A stretch of DNA of 64,000 nucleotides, taken from positions 5,580,001 to 5,644,000 of the forward strand of contig OZ038527.1 of the NCBI GenBank assembly GCA_964036665.1. The letters are read 5' to 3'. A program made the translations under genes and the position numbers. The notes below the pieces were generated by a model that had not been told where the DNA came from, searched no databases, and saw nothing but the letters and a program-made list of their open reading frames with translations. The DNA is from Gordius sp. MW1 (lineage: Eukaryota > Nematomorpha > Gordioida > Gordea > Gordiidae). How positions within the stretch are numbered: the first letter of the stretch is position 1; every line of letters begins with the position of its first letter. Positions 57,343-64,000 of this stretch are shown piece after piece.

Positions 57343-57475
57343 GCCGTGCAGTTCGGACAGCTCTAAAAATTCGGGCATTGCCGGGCGAACACGTATAAGG
57401 ATTCGGCGGGCAATTTGGTTAAAAAATTAAAATGAGCCGAGTTCGAGCAGTAAAATTTAAATAAATCTGACCTCT
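57343..57475. repeat. CCCG-type element, inverted fragment
   Basis: GGGCCGTGCAGTTCGGACAG, CGGGCATTGCCGGGCG, ending AAATCTGACCTCTG, the complement of the AGAGGTCAGATTT end. Confidence 0.5.
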
Positions 57476-58001
57476 GAAAAGGATTGCAAAAAAACTTAAA
57501 CTTGTAGTTCCTATCGCGCTATAAATTTCAATTTTTAAGGTGCTTTAGACTAAAAAATTGAATGATAGCGCCGGCGAAACGACTTAAACGCTTGTTCATA
57601 TTATTTAAAAAATAATAATGATGCCGACAAAGTAATTTTCAGCTAAAGCGTATTTAAACAAAGTTGGCCAAAGAGAAAAATAACAATTGTTAAATTTTTA
57701 AACAAATAGCCAAAGGGATTAGTTAATTAAAGATTTCGACGTTTAGATGAATCAAAATCTCGATGCAAAAAAGGAAATGTAAAGCCAATCTTCACCTCAA
57801 AAATGGCGCTAACGGATAAAAAGCAAAGTTAAAACGGCCACCAGGCTACATAACAAAGGGGGTGGGGTGTACTTAAACGTTTGACGACCTTAGTATGACA
57901 AAAGGAGACTTTAAGAGCAAAGTTCGTCACTTCCCTAAAGCATAAAAGGACGGATGTGCATAGCCATTGTAAAAAACTTTGTTAAATGGAATCCATTAGG
58001 T

Positions 58002-58164
58002 CATGGGTGCAGCCAAGGGGGAGCAGGGAGGGGCGGCTGCCCCCCTCTAAATCCATCAATTCTTTAAAACTTTATATAATTATGGCTAAAATTTCAAAAA
58101 ATTATCATTTTGCCCGTCCTTAAATCAAAATTGTCCCACTCTAGTTCCAATCCTGAAGCCCATG
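58002..58164. mobile_element. CATGGGCGTAGCC-family MITE (copy 12)
   Basis: Starts CATGGGTGCAGCCAAGGGG, GGGGCGGCTGCCCCCCTC; ends TTCCAATCCTGAAGCCCATG, with a degraded right end. Confidence 0.65.
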
Positions 58165-58308
58165 CACTAGGTCCTGATTTTTAGAAGCAAAAATTTTTAT
58201 CAATAAAAATTAATGCAGAGGAAAGAAACTAAATTAAAGTTGCAAAAGTATTGGGTATTATAAATATGCTTGGCTTCATTAAAAACTGAGAAAAATAAAG
58301 TCTGATGG

Positions 58309-58452
58309 TAGTAGTGTAAAAACAGCTGCATTTGTTTGGTTGTTTTTTGGTTCAACAAAACAAATTGTCAACACTGGTTTGTTTAAAATTTCTACTTGGC
58401 CTAGCAGTCCACTAAACAAAAACAGACTAAAAACCAGCCGTTTTTACAACAT
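58309..58452. mobile_element. Hairpin MITE, TTGTAAA-CGGCTGG family (fourth copy)
   Basis: AGTGTAAAAACAGCTGCATTT at the left (first 20 bases pair best) and ACCAGCCGTTTTTACAACAT at the right, with TTTGGTTGTTTTTTGGT and ACTAAACAAAAACAGACT inside. It lies outside any recognised gene. Confidence 0.6.
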
Positions 58453-58459
58453 TAGTTGG

Positions 58460-60060
58460 TAGGAACAATAAGAACTTAATTTATAGATAAAAAAAACTAC
58501 ATGTAATTTCCAAAGATGGTAAAAGTATGTTTAAAAAACTATAATGGGCTCAAATCAGTGATGTAGATTTAATTATTATAGCTTAGCTAGTTGTAATAGT
58601 ATTAAAGTTCTATGCAATGTATTACTTGTGTAATTTATTAGCTCACAAACCAAAATTAATGTAATGTCAAAGATGAATATCTTATTAGTTTTTATATTAG
58701 GTAACAAATATTTAAAACTATATGTGTATCTAAATAGAGATAAGGTTCAGTAGCAGGACACATTTCACTAATATATAAATGTGCAATGACATTAGTTCTT
58801 TATACAAAAAAACACAATTCAATAATCTTATTTTAAATTTGTTATTGTTTAACCCCTCAATGGTTAAAGATGACAAAAGACAAAATTATCACATAATACA
58901 AGGTTATTAGTGATAGAATAAAAGGTAATATAATGGTAAAAATAAATACGGTAAAAGATTAAATTAATTGCAAATGTTGACATATTATAATCATATATCA
59001 CACATTTTAATTCCTTATAATCTTAATTATAGCATGTTAAAAAGAATTTTAAAAAATTCAATACAAATCTACTATAATACCCATATTTTCTACTGTGTAG
59101 TTTACACTTCAAAATATAAATAACAATAAGTTTTTACCAAAAATGCATAGTTTAAAATGAGAAGTTGCAGTTAACAATTTATACACTTATTACCTGAAAA
59201 TGGTACTGCTTTTCCTGCTTTGCTATTTTTGTTCATTGTCTTTTTATTATCGTGAATATGAATATGCAATCCTAAATGAATGATAAATCGCTTTTTAATT
59301 AAAGGGATACTTTTGTGTTATCCTGCTTTAAATCCATCTCCGAAACATGTTAATTAGGTAAATCTTAATGTTAAATAAATGGCATTTAAATATTTATAGG
59401 CATTCCATATTTTGTTAATATGATTTTCGTTAATAAGTGTATCCATCTTTCACTACTACTAGATTTTGATGTATAAAAAAATTTTCTGCATCGAACGTGT
59501 AAAATTAGATATTATGTTTATTGTTTATTTCGATGAGTGAATTCATTTAGGTACACAAATATGTTTATTTTGGCAACTTTTCAAATTTTCTATTTATAAT
59601 GTAATGTAAATAGTTTAACATTAAAATAATACTCAAATTTAAAAACTATTATATTATAAAATTTTATAAATAGATATTTATTGTCAATTTGCAGATTGTT
59701 AAACATTTGAACCTCTTCCAACAATTTGAAAAAAACAATGAATTTTCGAGACAAGCATATATGATTTAAATCATAACTTTTTTAATTAAAGATTAGTCCA
59801 AACTCTAGTCCCGCGTGAGAAGTCCCCAGTTTTAAAATAAAAGCTATGACATCAAGTTCTAACCACAAACTAATTACTTCTAGTCTTACTCAAAAATAGA
59901 TATACCTATTAAATTCTTATAATTTAATAAATAGGCCATAAATAAATTTATCCATAATAATTTTACAAGCCTTTGATTTTTAACTAATTGCAGGGACTTA
60001 TGGAAAGGAAAATCATTAAATGAAAAACAATTAATAATAATCAGGGCATCCAAAATTTTT
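58460..60060. other. AT-rich DNA, no gene seen
   Basis: No ORF, RNA gene or repeat recognised. Confidence 0.45.
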
Positions 60061-60065
60061 ATAGG

Positions 60066-60510
60066 TGTTGTAATTGCGCATGCGCAGGATCATGCTCAGC
60101 CAAGTCTTCTATGCACATGCGCGCGCAGTTAAAGTCAAGTTACTTATGCGCAGGCGCGCACAGCCAAGTTTCCTATGCGCAGCCTACCATGCGTAGGCAA
60201 CCATGTTCGTCTCACCCCTCTCTCCCCTCGCTTTGTTATACGCGTGCTAATGCCAGCTGCGCTGGCAAGTCATGCGGAAAATAATAAGAGCATTGTACTT
60301 TACTGTGGATAACTTTTTTCTTTTTCGCTCGCGGGGGATATAATATTCGCGTACTTAAATATTTTTCTTCGCGCCGCGGATCTTATGAATTAAATATTCG
60401 GATTATATTCAAATTTGATAAATGAAATAAGTTAAGAATAAAAAGATTAATTGGCGATAAATAAGATTAAATATTAATATTAATGTAATTTGTTTTTATA
60501 TTTTCTTTAA
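60066..60510. repeat. LTR-like direct repeat, left copy
   Basis: Starts TGTTGTAATTGCGCATGCGC and runs to 'tttttatattttctttaa'. It matches 61971-62317 in the same orientation (GCGCATGCGCAGGATCATGC, GCTTTGTTATACGC, GCGCTGGCAAGTCATGCG, GCGATAAATAAGATTA). It is followed at 60511 by TGGTGTCAGAA, which looks like a tRNA primer-binding site. Confidence 0.65.
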
Positions 60511-61970
60511 TGGTGTCAGAAAAATTACTCTGAATAAATTTAGGTAAAAAGAAAATGATAATTGTAATTATTCATTTAATTTTTTCTTGCTGGGTTAGAA
60601 TTAAACAAGACATTTTAAGAGATATAAAGAATGGAACTCTTTATTGTTATAATATCTAGATTTTGGGGGTAATAAGAGTGGCAATATTTTTGAAATCCGA
60701 GTAATTAGTTCATAAGTCCCATCAGAATCGCGCGAAGGTAAACATTTTTAATAATGCATGTTTTAGTCCTTCAATTTTTTTCTCCTTTTCTTTATTTTAG
60801 CATGAAATTCATTTAATATTTATGAATATGATTGACGCGCATGTGACTGTCAATGGTCATCTGTCATTGTCCTTGATTGATCAGCTGGTATCTGACAGTG
60901 CGATAATAGAGCGCCGAAGGTATGTGATTCAGGTGCTGTGGGACGCTATTGCGGTTCTGGAAAATTCTGTCAGTACCTGCTTGATGATCGGAATATGGCG
61001 GGTGGACAAAATGGCACCATGGTACGTAACGTTATCCATGAATGTTTCATGTACAGGGCAGTGTGGTCAATATGCGGGTAATGCCGGTGCATAGGGACGG
61101 TAGGGCCAAGCCGGAAGGAATTCAGCCGGTACAGAGCAATGCGTGTACGACGAGGTTTTGGGTGTGAAGTTTAATACTATTGCAGGCGCGCACGTTCAAC
61201 CCAAAAGCGAATTAATTTTTGGAGGCCTAATGACCGGAATGACCTGTTTTTTGGCTATATGCCGTATCGCCTTTATAGGTTTAATGAGGTCGAGTTTCCT
61301 GGGTGGGCAAATATTTTTGCCCGGTTGTGATTTATATATTTGGTTGGTTATCGAAACGTCGCATGTGGTTTAATGAGAGGTAATACCATCGTAGTCAGGT
61401 CTAGCCGGAGTTGCATTTTATGCGAGATACACCTGACGACTTTTTACATTTGGGGATGTCGCTGGTGCCCGTGTCGGCGCCGATGATGTGTGGTATAGCG
61501 CGTCACCAATAATTTAACGGAAAGATCGTACGCTTTTGGTCGAGAGGCTAGCAGCTCTCATTGAGGAGCGGCCTAAACGACTTAGGGTGGCGAAAATGTT
61601 TCAAGCTCGCTCTCGTGGGGGAAAACATGGAAATTTCTTGGGTTGCGTTAAACGAAAATTGGGTAGAGTATCCTGAACCCGACGCTCAGAAATACGTGGT
61701 CAATCGTTAGCCATCGATGTGACGTTACCTTACAACTTACCCCCCCCCCCCCGTAGCAAGTTCGATGGGGAAGTGCGATTAAATTTTTACAGTCAATGAT
61801 GATATCAAATCGAGAAGACCAATTGAAAGACCAAGCCAGATCTGCAGTTCGATACGTACGCCCGATCAAGGGACAAGTGAAAAACGTGTGCGGTCCAAAA
61901 CTCACGTCCGACGATCGTGCTGAGAGAGAGTCAACACTCGGGTCGGAAGAGGTTATCTTGAAGGGTATAG

Positions 61971-62317
61971 TGTTGTGGTTGCGCATGCGCAGGATCATGC
62001 GCAGCTAAGTCTCCTAGCCAAAGCCAAGTTTCCTATGCGCAGCCTATCATGCGTATGCTACCATGCTCGTCTCCCCCCTCACCCCTCGCTTTGTTATACG
62101 CTTGCTAATGCCAACTGCGCTGGCAAGTCATGCGTAAAATAATAAGACCATTGTACTTTTTAATACACAGTGGATAACTTTCAGATCTTATGAATTAAAT
62201 ATTCGGATAATATTCAAATTTGATAAATAAAATAAGGTAAGAATAAAATGATTGATTGGCGATAAATAAGATTATTGATTAAATATTATCTTAATTTGTT
62301 TTATATTTTCTTTTAAT
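61971..62317. repeat. LTR-like direct repeat, right copy
   Basis: Starts TGTTGTGGTTGCGCATGCGC. Same order of motifs as the left copy, but missing part of the early CpG-rich section and a TCGCGCCGCGG segment. AAGGGTATAG precedes it and could be a weak polypurine tract. Confidence 0.65.
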
Positions 62318-63092
62318 AGGGTAATAATTGAGTTTCGGTATTATGTTTTTTAATTATACTTGTTATTTAAACTCGGCATTAGAGAGTTATTGTATATGCA
62401 GGCGCGTATGCACGATTTTGGATTTTTCAGATTTTTGTTTATACTTTATGTTTATAATATAATAAAAATAATGAGAAATGTCCGGCCTGTTAGGCTTAGG
62501 GACGGGCCAGACCACTGTCGTAGAAGTAGATTTATATTTTATATCGCATAAAATTACAAGTAGAATGCATTTTACCAGTCATTTTTATTTGTATTAAATT
62601 GTAAGACAATATTATAAATTATTTAATTTATATGGATCGACGGAGAGCCATAGAGTCTTTATTCAATTGTTATGTATATATTAACATATTATTCAAAAAT
62701 GCGTATATTGCCTGCTAGCGATAACCATTTTAATGAGGGTAGGGTGGTATAAATAAAACTAATGCCAAGTTTATTTATTGGTCGGCACAAGGAGGGGGCG
62801 CTCGGGAATAAACAGAAAAGCACTAATTCTTGGTATGACACTTAGCCATTGTATATGGTGACATCCGTAGCGTAATCCACACCTACCGAGCAGTCCCGCT
62901 AAGGTAATTCAGCGTAGGATCAAAACGTTGCGGCGCCATAAAAAATATGTCTGGAGCTGATTGAGGATGTAGCCTAACTTGTAATTGTTCCTACACATTT
63001 TGACTAAAACAGAAGGTCATTCTGAATATTTTATCCCTTTGATGTTAACGTTGTGCGATTGTATCTCTCCAGTTCCGCACATCGGGGGCAGA
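62318..63092. other. No supported gene
   Basis: Nothing beyond short open frames without domain support. Confidence 0.4.
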
Positions 63093-63261
63093 CATGGGCG
63101 TAGCCAGGATTGAATTTTGAGGGGGCAATAATGATTAAGGGGGGGGGGGGTGACAAATGCGAATTTTTCAAATATTCGCCATAATTATTTCAAATTTTAA
63201 AGGGATTTTGGATTTAAAGGGTGCAGCCGCCCCTCCCTGCAACCCCTTGGCTACGCCCATG
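63093..63261. mobile_element. CATGGGCGTAGCC-family MITE (copy 13, opposite orientation)
   Basis: Starts CATGGGCGTAGCCAGGATTG, GGGGGCAATAATGATTAAGG; ends GCCGCCCCTCCCTGCAACCC, CTTGGCTACGCCCATG. The interior is the reverse complement of copies such as 38823. Confidence 0.78.
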
Positions 63262-63852
63262 GGGCTGATATCACGTCCCTCAAGTTGCACCAACTCCATC
63301 GAGCTCTACGTTCTCCGTTAGAGTTAGCCAATTGGTGGATGCCCCCCCCCTTATTTCCTATGATACCTCCCCTTTTATTGTCTGAGCTACAAGTTGCTAG
63401 GGGCAGCTCATCGCGTACTATGAGAAAACTTAGAAAAACATGGAATGGAGTTTAAATTGCGTCATTCTAGCAGACTCTTTGCTATTTCTGGAATTTTGTG
63501 CAATCGGAATACGCAAATACTATAATTTAACTTTCTTTCCACATTTAAAAGAGATATGTGTATTCTTTCTTAAGCTCCTGTAGGTCGAGACGCAGCTATT
63601 AGAATTGCATAAGTTATACCGTTAAATCTTCTTTTGAATATATTTAAATATAAGCCACCATAAAAATGTCTAGTAAAATCCTTCATTTCAACAGTTCCAA
63701 AATGTCCCCTATGTACCATTTCTTTTACACCCTAGATAACCACTTTATTAAACCTATTAATATCGCTTCTTCACAAGCGCATTTCATACTCCTACGGCAT
63801 ATATTCTGGCGTTTTCTTTTCAAATAACACCTTCTTAACCACATCAATATCT

Positions 63853-64000
63853 ATTAGAGATCTGCAACGGGCCGTTTTTAGAATGTCGGCCCGCCCGTAC
63901 CCGTTTTCAAAACTTCAAGACCCGTCCGAGCCCGCCCGTAATTTTTTTTCAGCACTTCAGGCCCGTCCAAGCCCGTCCGTAAATTTTTTAGGCCCGTTTA
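63853..64000. repeat. GGGCC/CCCG-type repeat, running off the window
   Basis: Starts AGAGATCTGCAACGGGCCGT, continues GTCGGCCCGCCCGTACCCGT and several GCCCGTCC blocks to the window edge. Reverse-complement relative of 35765-35893. Confidence 0.55.

Larger units (their letters stand above)
60066..62317. mobile_element. LTR-retrotransposon-like element (non-autonomous)
   Basis: Two direct repeats (about 445 and 347 bp; the right one lacks some left-copy sequence) flank about 1.46 kb of relatively GC- and CpG-rich DNA, unlike the AT-rich neighbourhood. A PBS-like TGGTGTCAGAA follows the left repeat. Open frames inside (60822-61094 with MNMIDAHVTVNGHLSLSLID; 61143-61373) show no recognisable gag, protease, RT or integrase. 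Likely a deleted or non-autonomous LTR element; the precise orientation follows the PBS (plus strand). Confidence 0.55.

Overview
This 64 kb window comes from a eukaryote, almost certainly a protostome invertebrate and probably an arthropod. It is AT-rich, has introns of up to about 8 kb, and is packed with short inverted-repeat elements. The arthropod suggestion rests on a receptor resembling the RYamide / neuropeptide Y-like family; nothing in the window fixes the species.

Three host genes can be supported, all on the minus strand. (1) A two-exon rhodopsin-class neuropeptide receptor (exons 10266-11297 and 1523-1969, with an 8.3 kb intron). (2) A single-exon bHLH transcription factor of the paraxis/scleraxis (TCF15/SCX) type (37179-37904). 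(3) A complete six-exon SIAH / seven-in-absentia E3 ubiquitin ligase (44970-49686). All five SIAH introns have GT-AG borders and matching phases, and together they give an uninterrupted 272-residue protein. These genes are neighbours only; nothing suggests a shared pathway.

The rest is mostly mobile DNA and its debris. 0-3 kb: three hairpin MITEs, two of them with TTAGGG tracts inside. 15.7-27.7 kb: a repeat-rich block with tandem arrays of a 100-130 bp monomer and CCCG-rich elements. Its centre is a 5.5 kb near-perfect inverted repeat (20068-25622) built like a Foldback element, with a tRNA-like segment in each arm. 27.7-31.1 kb: two degenerate RTE-like LINE copies lying tail to tail, one broken by a palindromic MITE whose arms carry the start of a THAP-like zinc finger. 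31.3-34.2 kb: a decayed piggyBac element between TTAA sites. 35-63 kb: about a dozen copies of a CATGGGCGTAGCC-ended MITE, plus hairpin MITEs inside the SIAH introns. 60.1-62.3 kb: a CpG-rich element with LTR-like direct repeats.

The best candidates for something undescribed are the Foldback-like structure with its recurring AATTGC-ATA-GCAATT module, the TTAGGG-carrying MITEs, and the small CCCG hairpin element with a perfect 10-bp target duplication. All similarities are from reading the sequence; no database search was run.
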